Source of the DNA: a virus
Virus record (IMG/VR): IMGVR_UViG_3300043419_000715
Location: 1 to 36,432 of that record
Length of the DNA: 36,432 nt
Direction: 5' to 3' (one strand)
The notes beneath the pieces are model-generated. The model saw only the letters and a list, made by a program, of their open reading frames with translations. It was not told where the DNA came from and searched no databases. Within the stretch, counting starts at the first letter, position 1. The number at the start of each line of letters is the position of its first letter. Shown here one piece after another: positions 23,246 through 29,606 of the stretch. The position numbers were made by a program, and so were the translations under genes.

Positions 23246-23464
23246 ATGCCTAACCAACGGGGAAAATCCCAAGCACTACTCGCAGTATGGATCTCCAAGC
23301 CTCAGCTGAAGGAACTGGACAAGTCTTCCGCCTCCAAGCAGATGACTCGGTCCGAGTACGTCAGGCATCGCCTGTTCCAATCCGACGAGTCGCAGCAAAG
23401 CGCCAAATCGGCACGTTCCAAGTCGGTGGTCGCAGCATTACGGCGTGGGTCGAAAAAGGCATGA
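23246..23464 (+). CDS. Ribbon-helix-helix DNA-binding protein, candidate regulator
   Basis: I start this 72-residue protein at the ATG at 23246, downstream of promoter-like site 4. A longer frame from 23189 would be translated across that site. The pattern L-L-A-V-W-I-S-K-P-Q-L-K-E-L-D-K followed by M-T-R-S-E-Y-V-R-H-R-L is that of the ribbon-helix-helix (CopG/Arc) fold: a short beta strand, then two helices with the turn between. The tail is Ser/Lys/Arg-rich. Proteins of this class bind palindromic operators as dimers or tetramers and usually regulate their own gene. The nearest palindrome lies only 13 bases upstream of its ATG. Confidence 0.7.
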   Translation: MPNQRGKSQALLAVWISKPQLKELDKSSASKQMTRSEYVRHRLFQSDESQQSAKSARSKSVVAALRRGSKKA

Positions 23465-23562
23465 TCTGCTTCAGGCAGAAGTACAGCCGCAAGGTTGAGC
23501 GTATCAGCCTTGATGAGACCTGGCATCATGCCATCGGCCAGTTGGAGATGCGCCTGAAATGA
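23461..23562 (+). CDS. Very small basic protein (33 residues)
   Basis: The ATG at 23461 overlaps the stop of the ribbon-helix-helix gene (ATGA), and the stop overlaps the next ATG (ATGA at 23559). These two junctions are the main support for translation. The peptide MICFRQKYSRKVERI and the rest is basic and partly helical. It is not recognised. Confidence 0.45.
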   Translation: MICFRQKYSRKVERISLDETWHHAIGQLEMRLK

Positions 23563-23801
23563 GCAAGACAATCTCCAGCGTGACCCGTCTTTCCCTCACT
23601 GGTGGTCGCACCGTGACGGTGTGGCGGTCGGAGACTGGACTCCTCAAGGAGTACGAATACAACGACGTGATCGGTCACGCGATCATGTCGACTGGGATGC
23701 CAGTTCATAAACTGGCAGACAGCATTTTCACGAACCTCAAGAACATCCGGGCGGTCGAGGTAATCGACGGCAACGGACAAGGGGTTCGCATCGAGAAGTA
23801 G
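23559..23801 (+). CDS. Small protein of unknown function
   Basis: The 80-residue protein has a beta-rich first half (S-S-V-T-R-L-S-L-T-G-G-R-T-V-T-V-W-R) and a mixed second half. It completes the four-gene overlapping run that began with the small gene at 22798. It is not recognised. It is followed by a 143-bp gap containing a strong hairpin. Confidence 0.6.
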   Translation: MSKTISSVTRLSLTGGRTVTVWRSETGLLKEYEYNDVIGHAIMSTGMPVHKLADSIFTNLKNIRAVEVIDGNGQGVRIEK

Positions 23802-23890
23802 TTTTTGGGCGGTTTGCCCCGCCTGAAATTCACGAGTTCGGATCGGCTCCCGAGTGGGATGACCGAATCAATCCGGCCCGTGTGGTCTAT

Positions 23891-23920
23891 GCCCCCTGGT
23901 GCGCGATGGCACTGGGGGGC
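23891..23920 (+). terminator. Strong 12-bp hairpin in an intergenic gap
   Basis: GCCCCCTGGTGC (23891-23902) pairs over its full length with GCACTGGGGGGC (23909-23920), with two G-T wobbles and a 6-base loop. It lies in the 143-bp gap after the run of early genes. The tail is CT-rich rather than a pure T-run, so termination is likely but not certain. A second, weaker GGCGG/CCGCC hairpin follows the stop at 23801. Confidence 0.6.
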
Positions 23921-23944
23921 TCTCCTCCTAACACCAGCAGAACC

Positions 23945-24136
23945 ATGAAACCAAACCTGTACGCAATCATCAGCCGCCTAGTCCTTGACGGAGTTAGTCA
24001 AGGCATCCGCAACACCGAAAGTGCTGCGCCATCAGTCCAGCCGAGAACTGTCGAGAACCTCACCGAGAACATCCACATGGCAGTCATGCGGGAGCTCACC
24101 GAGTACTTCACATTCAAAGACGATGATAAGCAGTAA
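23945..24136 (+). CDS. Small helical protein of unknown function
   Basis: The 63-residue product starts at the ATG at 23945, after the hairpin; the longer frame from 23882 would run through the hairpin. It is helical, with a polar middle (residues 25-40). Its end overlaps the following helix-turn-helix gene by 14 bases. It is not recognised. Confidence 0.55.
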   Translation: MKPNLYAIISRLVLDGVSQGIRNTESAAPSVQPRTVENLTENIHMAVMRELTEYFTFKDDDKQ

Positions 24137-24491
24137 GCCGATTCGGCTGCCGTTGGATGACATCAATGGTGTCATCAACGATTTGAAGAGAGGCTGCACC
24201 GTGGCTGAAATCACGAGCAAGTGGCACATCTCAACGAGAACATTCTACAGGATCAAGTATCTCGAGAAGCTGCCAACCAAGGACATCTACACACGTGGGG
24301 ACTCACATTGGCCCTGCGTTCACAGCGAGGAGAAAATCCGAGCAATCGTCGCAGAGCGCAAGAAGGGGGTGCTGCTCAAAGACCTGTCAGCCAAGTACGG
24401 AGTCGCACAGAGCTACATCAGCAGCATTATGAACGGTCACAAAAGGGAGAAAACAAAATGGACGCGGAACACCAAGAAAAGTCGGAATTGA
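24123..24491 (+). CDS. Tandem helix-turn-helix DNA-binding protein
   Basis: The 122-residue protein starts at ATG 24123. It contains two helix-turn-helix units: one about residues 15-40 (I-N-D-L-K-R-G-C-T-V-A-E-I-T-S-K-W-H-I-S-T-R-T-F) and one about 68-100 (I-R-A-I-V-A-E-R-K-K-G, L-K-D-L-S-A-K-Y-G-V-A-Q-S-Y-I-S-S-I). Both resemble the DNA-reading domains of resolvases and homing endonuclease tails. No catalytic domain is attached, so a transcription regulator is the likely role. Confidence 0.65.
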   Translation: MISSKPIRLPLDDINGVINDLKRGCTVAEITSKWHISTRTFYRIKYLEKLPTKDIYTRGDSHWPCVHSEEKIRAIVAERKKGVLLKDLSAKYGVAQSYISSIMNGHKREKTKWTRNTKKSRN

Positions 24492-24718
24492 TTCAGAGCC
24501 TGATCGAGAGCATCGAAGACAGGTTCAACACCATTCAGGTGTTCACCACCTCGCACGATCCGGCAACCGGAGAGACGACATACATCGGAATGGGGACAGG
24601 GAACTTCTACGCTCGCATTGGTCAGATTGATGAGTGGCTGCGAATGCAGAAAGAGATCGTGAGCGAAAAGGCCAAGCAGATTGCCGGATCAGAAAACACC
24701 GATTTTAGTCAGAACTAA
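24458..24718 (+). CDS. Small helical protein of unknown function
   Basis: The 86-residue protein has a good ribosome-binding site (GGGAG) ahead of the ATG at 24458, which decides the start. It is acidic and helical with a short central beta part. It overlaps the previous gene by 34 bases. It is not recognised. Confidence 0.6.
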   Translation: MDAEHQEKSELIQSLIESIEDRFNTIQVFTTSHDPATGETTYIGMGTGNFYARIGQIDEWLRMQKEIVSEKAKQIAGSENTDFSQN

Positions 24719-24745
24719 CAGCATCGAAACACACCAGGAAACCAC

Positions 24746-25723
24746 ATGAAACTAGCCAGCATCGAGGTCATCAAGGAGATCGCACCTCACTCCAACGCAG
24801 ACTCGCTCGAAATCGCCAAGGTTCTCGGATGGCAGATCATCGTCCGCAAGGGCGAGTTCAAGGCCGGTGAGTCCATCGTTTTCATCCCCATCGACACCAT
24901 CCTGCCCGACGCCGAGTGGTCGGCGTTCCTGAAGAAGGGAGACAAGCCGATTCGGCTCAACACCATCCGTCTGCGCGGCGAGTACAGTCAGGGGCTGATC
25001 CAGCCGCTCTCGATCCTGCCTGAGCACGTCCGTGGCTGGCAGGAGGGCGCTGACGTGGGCGGCGAACTGGGCATCAAGAAGTACGAGAAGGAGATCCCGG
25101 CGTGTCTGTCGGGTGAGGTGGCTGGAGGGTTCCCCATCCACATCGCCCCTAAGACCGACGAGGACAACGGCCTGAGCCATCCCGAGATCGTGAAGCACAC
25201 GCTCTCGAAGCCCTGCGTTGCCACGCTGAAGCTGGATGGTTCGTCCTGCACGATCGTCGTGAACGGCGGTCAGATCACCCACGTCTGCAGCCGCAATCTG
25301 TCGCTCAAGGAGTCCGATCGCAACGGGTTCTGGATCGCGGCGAGGAAGCTGAAGATACCCGAGAACGCCAACTGCGTCATCCAAGGCGAGTTGATGGGGC
25401 CGGGTGTGCAGGGGAACCAGTTGAAGCTCACTGAGCCTACGCTCGTCGTCTACCAGATCCGTGATCTCACCAATGGCAAATGGCTTCGATACATCGATAT
25501 GGCTCAGGTATGCCGAGACAAGTTCCAGTGCAAATGGGTGCCTGTGGTTACCGTTACTCTCGATGAAACCATCGAGCACCTGCAGAGCGTTGCCGACATC
25601 GTGACGCTGCCTGACGGCAAACCTGCCGAGGGAATCGTCGTTCGCCCAATCGATGGAGAGGCTATGGGCATCGGTCGCCCGCTTGGATTCAAGATCATCA
25701 ACCGCAACTACAAGGACCAGTAA
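24746..25723 (+). CDS. RNA ligase, DRB0094 (Deinococcus Rnl) type
   Basis: The 325-residue protein opens with an OB-fold-like domain (S-I-E-V-I-K-E-I-A-P-H-S-N-A-D-S-L-E-I, G-W-Q-I-I-V-R-K-G-E-F-K-A-G). A nucleotidyltransferase domain follows. The nucleophile motif is K-L-D-G at 162-165, and later motifs are present as E-G-I-V-V-R-P and F-K-I-I-N near the C terminus. This domain order, with the OB domain first, is that of the Deinococcus DRB0094 RNA ligase. Enzymes of that type seal 5'-phosphate/3'-OH nicks in which the 3'-OH strand is RNA. In phages, RNA ligases can repair RNAs cut by host defence nucleases. No polynucleotide kinase is visible. AGGA precedes the ATG. Confidence 0.85.
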   Translation: MKLASIEVIKEIAPHSNADSLEIAKVLGWQIIVRKGEFKAGESIVFIPIDTILPDAEWSAFLKKGDKPIRLNTIRLRGEYSQGLIQPLSILPEHVRGWQEGADVGGELGIKKYEKEIPACLSGEVAGGFPIHIAPKTDEDNGLSHPEIVKHTLSKPCVATLKLDGSSCTIVVNGGQITHVCSRNLSLKESDRNGFWIAARKLKIPENANCVIQGELMGPGVQGNQLKLTEPTLVVYQIRDLTNGKWLRYIDMAQVCRDKFQCKWVPVVTVTLDETIEHLQSVADIVTLPDGKPAEGIVVRPIDGEAMGIGRPLGFKIINRNYKDQ

Positions 25724-25725
25724 TC

Positions 25726-25962
25726 ATGCCAACCAACACCACCGCGCACGAGGACCGAGTCCTTAACGACGCAGAACACATCGTCACCGGGAAGATCCAG
25801 TCCCTCATCGAGGTTGTCACCAGACTCGATGATGTCATCGACGAGAAGGACAAGGAGATCGAGACGCTGAAAGGGAAGGTCACAGACCTTGAAGGAGAGA
25901 TCGAGGAGTTGAAGTCGCAGATCTCCTCGATGAATGACGAGATCAAGAGCCACGGAGGATAA
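25726..25962 (+). CDS. Short coiled-coil protein
   Basis: The 78-residue protein is almost entirely one coiled coil: from about residue 22 to 73 hydrophobics (I, L, V) recur with heptad spacing among Asp, Glu and Lys. It starts 2 bases after the RNA ligase stop. It probably oligomerises. No family is recognised. Confidence 0.65.
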   Translation: MPTNTTAHEDRVLNDAEHIVTGKIQSLIEVVTRLDDVIDEKDKEIETLKGKVTDLEGEIEELKSQISSMNDEIKSHGG

Positions 25963-25964
25963 CC

Positions 25965-26165
25965 ATGCGAATCAAAACCAAGCCTCCAGAACCGAAGAAG
26001 GCCATTGTCAAGACGCTCAGGGAGCGAGACCCGTACAAGGTGGTTTTAGTGTCACCTGAGACTCACGCACGTTTCAAGGCGTTCGCTCAGAAGACCGGCT
26101 ACAAGCTCCAGTACGTCGCAGATGTGGCTCTGGATGAGTTCATCAAGCGGCAGGAGGTGAAATGA
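25965..26165 (+). CDS. Small protein, possible ribbon-helix-helix
   Basis: The 66-residue protein has a basic, Pro-rich start, then V-V-L-V-S-P-E-T-H-A-R-F-K-A-F-A, and T-G-Y-K-L-Q-Y-V-A-D-V-A-L-D-E-F-I-K. One strand and two helices in this order resemble ribbon-helix-helix or antitoxin-like proteins. A second DNA-binding regulator is plausible but less certain than the one at 23246. Confidence 0.55.
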   Translation: MRIKTKPPEPKKAIVKTLRERDPYKVVLVSPETHARFKAFAQKTGYKLQYVADVALDEFIKRQEVK

Positions 26166-26593
26166 CAACCTCCACTGAAATTCTGGTAGCGGCGATGCGT
26201 GCGCTCGCCAACGACATCCAGTCAGAGGACGGGGTGGCCAATGCTGCAATTGCTGAGGCGGCTCAGCGTCTTGAGGAGCAGAGCGCGAAGATCAAGCGGC
26301 TGCGCGACGGAATCGCTAAGCAGAACATGGAGATAGAGCAGACCTGCGGAAAGGCGCTCGACTACCCGTGGTTCAAGGACGACCAGAAGAACTTCCCCGG
26401 CGCGACAGAGAAGGACGGCGTGTGCGTTGGTGACCATGTGGCTGAGACCATCGCGGCCGAGTTGGCGCGGAAGTACACGGAGGCGCAGAAGCGCATCAAG
26501 CGGCAGGAGAACGTAGAAAACAGCCATGCTGCTGTTCTAAATGCCATCGACAACTGGATTCAGCAGCACAAAGCCAAGGAGGCCAAGCTGTGA
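26162..26593 (+). CDS. Small accessory protein with a conserved-looking DDQKNFPGAT core
   Basis: The 143-residue protein has coiled-coil helices at both ends and a central non-helical core: Y-P-W-F-K-D-D-Q-K-N-F-P-G-A-T, then G-V-C-V-G-D-H-V-A-E-T-I-A. Cores of this type occur in many phage accessory proteins of unknown function, as I recall. It ends in a 23-base sequence (26566-26588) that recurs exactly at the end of the gene at 26934. The start overlaps the previous stop (ATGA). Confidence 0.6.
   Translation: MTTSTEILVAAMRALANDIQSEDGVANAAIAEAAQRLEEQSAKIKRLRDGIAKQNMEIEQTCGKALDYPWFKDDQKNFPGATEKDGVCVGDHVAETIAAELARKYTEAQKRIKRQENVENSHAAVLNAIDNWIQQHKAKEAKL
26566..26588 (+). repeat. Direct repeat copy 1 at a gene junction (23 bp)
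   Basis: These 23 bases encode the end of the gene at 26162 (H-K-A-K-E-A-K) and recur exactly at 27167-27189, the end of another gene. Both copies are followed by the same GTGAG stop/start junction. This suggests duplication or recombination of small gene cassettes at junctions. Confidence 0.8.
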
Positions 26594-26937
26594 GTGCGTT
26601 GATATTGGAAGACATCGCTGAAACCGGAATTGTAGCGAAACCAAGCGTTGCGGTGGTCAGCGTAAAAACCAGCTACTACAGCACCAAGCGAGGGTTCGCC
26701 ACGACGAAGCGAATCGATTTCCTCAAACGCAAGAGCGACTGGGAGTGCGTCTACTCCATCAAAGAAGATGCATCCTTTTGCGGCGCCGATGCAGTCATTG
26801 GTCGAATAATCAACCTGAATGATGTCAAGGACGGAATTTACCGAATGATCTTCATCAACGAACACCGCGACTGGGATTCTGGACACATTGAGGACTGGGA
26901 CTACAAGTTGGTTCCGCATGAGGAGACCAAGCCGTGA
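26590..26937 (+). CDS. Small protein of unknown function
   Basis: The 115-residue protein starts at GTG, overlapping the previous stop (GTGA). It is mixed alpha/beta with a Trp-rich C terminus (E-H-R-D-W-D-S-G-H-I-E-D-W-D-Y-K-L-V). It is not recognised. It ends in K-P at the recurrent CCAAGCCGTGAGC-type junction. Confidence 0.6.
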   Translation: MSALILEDIAETGIVAKPSVAVVSVKTSYYSTKRGFATTKRIDFLKRKSDWECVYSIKEDASFCGADAVIGRIINLNDVKDGIYRMIFINEHRDWDSGHIEDWDYKLVPHEETKP

Positions 26938-27194
26938 GCATTGAAGAGCGAATCATAAAAGTAGTTGAAGAGCCGCTTGGTCTATGGGCGGTGCAGCGCA
27001 ACAAGCGCGAACTCCGCGCAATCGCTCTCGAAGTCCACAAGCTGGAGGACCGCATCAAGCGGCTGGAGGAGGCTGGGGATGCGATGCTGAACGCATGGTT
27101 GATGCCCGAAGACTCCATGGAGTATTGCGACTGGATTGCGTTGAGCGCAGACGCAAAAGCAAAGTGGCACAAAGCCAAGGAGGCCAAGCCGTGA
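26934..27194 (+). CDS. Small helical protein, cassette family
   Basis: The 86-residue protein starts at GTG. It has a coiled-coil middle (H-K-L-E-D-R-I-K-R-L-E-E) and the end H-K-A-K-E-A-K-P shared with the gene at 26162. The I-K-R-L-E-E coding segment is repeated exactly in the next gene (27329-27348). It is not recognised and is probably part of a recombining cassette array. Confidence 0.6.
   Translation: MSIEERIIKVVEEPLGLWAVQRNKRELRAIALEVHKLEDRIKRLEEAGDAMLNAWLMPEDSMEYCDWIALSADAKAKWHKAKEAKP
27051..27070 (+). repeat. Internal 20-bp direct repeat of the cassette genes, copy 1
   Basis: These 20 bases, which encode R-I-K-R-L-E-E, recur exactly at 27329-27348 in the next gene, in the same frame. 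A related sequence occurs near 26493. Shared linker DNA inside otherwise unrelated small genes points to recombination at the coiled-coil segment. Confidence 0.75.
27167..27189 (+). repeat. Direct repeat copy 2 at a gene junction (23 bp)
   Basis: This is an exact copy of 26566-26588, 601 bases away, at the end of the gene at 26934. Confidence 0.8.
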
Positions 27195-27460
27195 GCGAGG
27201 AACCTAGATGCCCTAGGTGCAATGCTCCATTCTGGTATTTGATTGGAGTTAACACGCGCAAGTTTGAGTGCGGATCATACACTCAGTTTCCGTCCATGGC
27301 TTGCAGGTACGCATCGCACCTTCAGGAGCGCATCAAGCGGCTGGAGGAATTCACTAACCGATTCTTAGATCCAGAGGATCTTGGATACGTCGTGAATAAC
27401 TACGTCCGCGATGATGCGCGTGAGGCTCTCGGGCGTGAACGAGTGGAGGCCAAGCCGTGA
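27191..27460 (+). CDS. Small zinc-ribbon-like protein, cassette family
   Basis: The 89-residue product is read from the GTG at 27191, which overlaps the previous stop, instead of an upstream ATG in the same frame. It begins with C-P-R-C and has two further Cys (F-E-C-G, M-A-C-R), so it may bind zinc. The coiled-coil I-K-R-L-E-E segment follows, and it ends in E-A-K-P. It is not recognised. Confidence 0.55.
   Translation: MSEEPRCPRCNAPFWYLIGVNTRKFECGSYTQFPSMACRYASHLQERIKRLEEFTNRFLDPEDLGYVVNNYVRDDAREALGRERVEAKP
27329..27348 (+). repeat. Internal 20-bp direct repeat of the cassette genes, copy 2
   Basis: This is an exact copy of 27051-27070, 278 bases away, in the same reading phase of a different gene. 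Confidence 0.75.
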
Positions 27461-27795
27461 GCACCCATGTGAATATTCCGCATGGATACGGCGAGGGTGT
27501 TGTCAACGGTCGCACCTACTGTTGGACATACAGCGAATGGCTTGGACCGCTGTTCCACAATAAGCACGGCGATGAGCTCAAGAGACAGCCGGGTCCGCGC
27601 AATCCAGTTTGGAGGCAGTTCGAGGCGTGGGAGATGGGGTATTACTGTGGCGAGGATCGTATCGATCGGCTGAGGAAGCGTGTGCAGGAGTTGGAGGCCG
27701 CGATCCTCAATACCCTGAACCAGCACCGCAACCTAGCTGACGGCACCGACTGCACCCTTGCCGACCTCAAGAAAGCGGTCCCTGATTGGACATGA
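27457..27795 (+). CDS. Small protein of unknown function, cassette family
   Basis: The 112-residue protein starts at GTG. It has an aromatic N-terminal half (Y-C-W-T-Y-S-E-W, W-E-M-G-Y-Y-C-G) and a helical C-terminal part (D-R-I-D-R-L-R-K-R-V-Q-E-L-E) of the same type as its neighbours. It is not recognised. Confidence 0.6.
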   Translation: MSTHVNIPHGYGEGVVNGRTYCWTYSEWLGPLFHNKHGDELKRQPGPRNPVWRQFEAWEMGYYCGEDRIDRLRKRVQELEAAILNTLNQHRNLADGTDCTLADLKKAVPDWT

Positions 27796-27938
27796 TCAAG
27801 AAGATCCTCTTGGAGCTCTGGTGCATGAGCTACGGCCTCGGCCTCTTCATCCTCGCGACGTGGCCGATCGCCCTCTCGCTTGGTGTGTGCATCCTGTTCG
27901 TTGCGATTCCCCGAAAAAAACGCAATCGGGTCTCTTGA
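27792..27938 (+). CDS. Small membrane protein (48 residues)
   Basis: The ATG at 27792 overlaps the previous stop (ATGA). The product is strongly hydrophobic from about residue 5 to 40, enough for one long or two short membrane segments. It ends in the basic tail R-K-K-R-N-R, which should stay in the cytoplasm. Short phage membrane proteins in early regions often act in superinfection exclusion or membrane modification; that role is a guess. Its stop codon lies within the TTGACT of promoter-like site 5. Confidence 0.6.
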   Translation: MIKKILLELWCMSYGLGLFILATWPIALSLGVCILFVAIPRKKRNRVS

Positions 27939-27963
27939 CTCGGGATATCGGGTGTATTACACC
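27935..27963 (+). promoter_or_regulatory. Promoter-like site 5 (TTGACT, 14 bases, TATTAC palindrome)
   Basis: TTGACT (27935-27940), 14 bases, then TATTAC (27955-27960) within the perfect palindrome GGTGTATTACACC (27951-27963), identical to site 3. The next ATG lies 12 bases past the palindrome. Confidence 0.7.
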
Positions 27964-27975
27964 TGTTCCCGCTAC

Positions 27976-28578
27976 ATGAAACCATTCAGTCAACTCACCA
28001 GAAACGAGACACTCGATCTGACCAACGAAGAGCTCAACGACGCGATCCGTCTTGAGGCCATCGATCGAGGCATCAAACCCCCAATCACGCTCTCTGAAGC
28101 ACTACGTCGCAGCGAGTGGCGCGGCTACCAGAAACCAGCAGAGGCAGTCAAAGTCTTCCGTCTGCGTCAGGGGTGGTACGCCACCGACTTCGCGTGGCTC
28201 GACGAGGCCAAGGCTATCGCTGCTTTGGAGGGTTTGGTGAAGATCGAGAAAGTTGGCTACAAGGACGACAACCTGAAGATCGTTAATTCAGAAGTGAACG
28301 TCGAGACCGTCTTCGTCGGCGTGAGCAAGCACGAGACCAAGGTGGCGAAGTTCATGGAATACTTCGACGACACCACCGAGTTCGACAAGGTGAGCGAAGA
28401 GTGTCTTGAGAAGTTCAGTGCGGTGCGTCAGCAAGCGTACAACGCCAAGGTTCGCGCTGAGCGCAAGGCCGAGTACCTGCGTCTGGCTGGTGGCAACGAG
28501 GAGATCGCCAAGAACTTCTGGGCTAAAGCCGAGGGAACCGCGTGGCCTACCGCTGAAGAGATTACCCTGAACGCCTAA
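27976..28578 (+). CDS. Early protein of unknown function
   Basis: I start this 200-residue protein at the ATG at 27976, after promoter-like site 5; the longer frame would cross that site. It is acidic and helical, with a central part (F-R-L-R-Q-G-W-Y-A-T-D-F-A-W-L-D-E-A-K-A) and charged C-terminal helices. No family is recognised. Its stop overlaps the ThyX start by one base. Confidence 0.6.
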   Translation: MKPFSQLTRNETLDLTNEELNDAIRLEAIDRGIKPPITLSEALRRSEWRGYQKPAEAVKVFRLRQGWYATDFAWLDEAKAIAALEGLVKIEKVGYKDDNLKIVNSEVNVETVFVGVSKHETKVAKFMEYFDDTTEFDKVSEECLEKFSAVRQQAYNAKVRAERKAEYLRLAGGNEEIAKNFWAKAEGTAWPTAEEITLNA

Positions 28579-29324
28579 TGAAAGTCTCCTCTATCGCTGT
28601 CACCAAATCGCTCGTCACCGACAATGGTCGCGAGCTCACACCAGACGAGCTCATCGTCTACGAGGCTCGGGTCTCAAACCCGAACAACCAGCACAACCAC
28701 GAGACCGGGCCGAAGCTGCTGCACTTCTGCATGCGCGAGGGTCACTGGTCGGTGTTCGAGCAGGCCGACCTGACCGTCGAGATCGAGACCAGCATCTCCA
28801 TCTCGATGCAGATCCTGCGCCACTGGAGCGCACGGTTCCAGCAGTTCAGCCAGCGGTACGCCGACGTGCGTAAGCTGGAGACCATCATCGAGCCGATCAC
28901 GCTGCGCCGGAAGGCGGCTGGCGGTAACCGGCAGGGCAGTGGAGAGGAGATCTCCACTGATGACATTCTGCACTTCGTCTACAAGCACGCGGTCGAGCAC
29001 TCGGTGCGTGCCTACGAGACCCTCATCGAGGGTGGTGTTGCACCGGAGAGCGCCCGCTTCGTCCTGCCGCTGGCCACCAAGACGCGGATGTTCATGAAGG
29101 GTAGCGCGAGGACGTGGATTCACTACCTCGACCAACGCACGTCGCCGCACGCCCAGAAGGAGCACCGTGAGGTGGCCGAGGCGATCCGCGCTGAGTTCGC
29201 CAAGCATTTCCCGACGGTCCACGAGGCGATGGGCCTGCGGGTGAGCGAGATCCAGTCGCTCAAGAACGAGATCGAACGCCTGAAGCTGGAACTGAACAAC
29301 ATGAAGAAAGAGAACGTATGCTGA
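28578..29324 (+). CDS. thyX: Flavin-dependent thymidylate synthase
   Basis: ThyX makes dTMP from dUMP with methylenetetrahydrofolate, FAD and NADPH, supplying thymidine for phage DNA. This 248-residue protein has the ThyX signature region at 81-94 (RHWSARFQQFSQRY) and the later R-F-V-L-P-L-A-T-K-T and S-A-R-T-W-I-H-Y-L-D-Q-R segment with the substrate-binding Arg. The signature departs from RHRxxSxNxxSxR: position 3 is Trp, position 6 is Arg (R86) in place of the usual Ser, and Gln replaces Asn at position 8. A coiled-coil tail of about 27 residues (E-I-E-R-L-K-L-E-L-N-N) is also unusual. The homotetrameric fold is expected to be kept. Confidence 0.88.
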   Translation: MKVSSIAVTKSLVTDNGRELTPDELIVYEARVSNPNNQHNHETGPKLLHFCMREGHWSVFEQADLTVEIETSISISMQILRHWSARFQQFSQRYADVRKLETIIEPITLRRKAAGGNRQGSGEEISTDDILHFVYKHAVEHSVRAYETLIEGGVAPESARFVLPLATKTRMFMKGSARTWIHYLDQRTSPHAQKEHREVAEAIRAEFAKHFPTVHEAMGLRVSEIQSLKNEIERLKLELNNMKKENVC

Positions 29325-29560
29325 ACTTCGGACAAGCATTGGGGTGGCTCAAGAAGGGTAAGGCCGTCTACCGATCAGGGTGGAACGGCAAGGGCATGTG
29401 GCTGCAGCTGCAGACGCCCGACGCCAATAGTAAGATGACGCTGCCATACATCTACATCGAGTACCCCAAGGGTCACCCGGCCTACCCCAACGGATCGCGT
29501 GTGCCGTGGCTGGCCTCGCAGACCGACCTCCTCGCCGAGGACTGGAACTACATCGCCTGA
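29318..29560 (+). CDS. DUF2829 / Tad2-like anti-defence protein
   Basis: The 80-residue protein follows the DUF2829 pattern: an F-G-Q-A-L-G-W-L-K-K-G-K start, R-S-G-W-N-G-K-G-M-W-L, P-Y-I-Y-I and the end V-P-W-L-A-S-Q-T-D-L-L-A-E-D-W. DUF2829 includes Tad2, a phage protein that blocks Thoeris immunity by binding its cyclic nucleotide signal. The length is typical of that small tetrameric sponge. The family call is strong; anti-Thoeris activity for this copy is inferred. It overlaps the ThyX stop by 7 bases. Confidence 0.82.
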   Translation: MLNFGQALGWLKKGKAVYRSGWNGKGMWLQLQTPDANSKMTLPYIYIEYPKGHPAYPNGSRVPWLASQTDLLAEDWNYIA

Positions 29561-29564
29561 CGCC

Positions 29565-29600
29565 ATGATCCCGAAATTCGTTTCGGGATCATCCCCCTTT
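29565..29600 (+). terminator. 12-bp perfect hairpin with TTCG tetraloop
   Basis: ATGATCCCGAAA (29565-29576) pairs perfectly with TTTCGGGATCAT (29581-29592) around a TTCG tetraloop, and CCCCCTTT follows. The stem is very stable but the T-run is short. It separates the Tad2-like and DHH genes and is likely a terminator or an mRNA-stabilising end. Confidence 0.7.
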
Positions 29601-29606
29601 CACACC

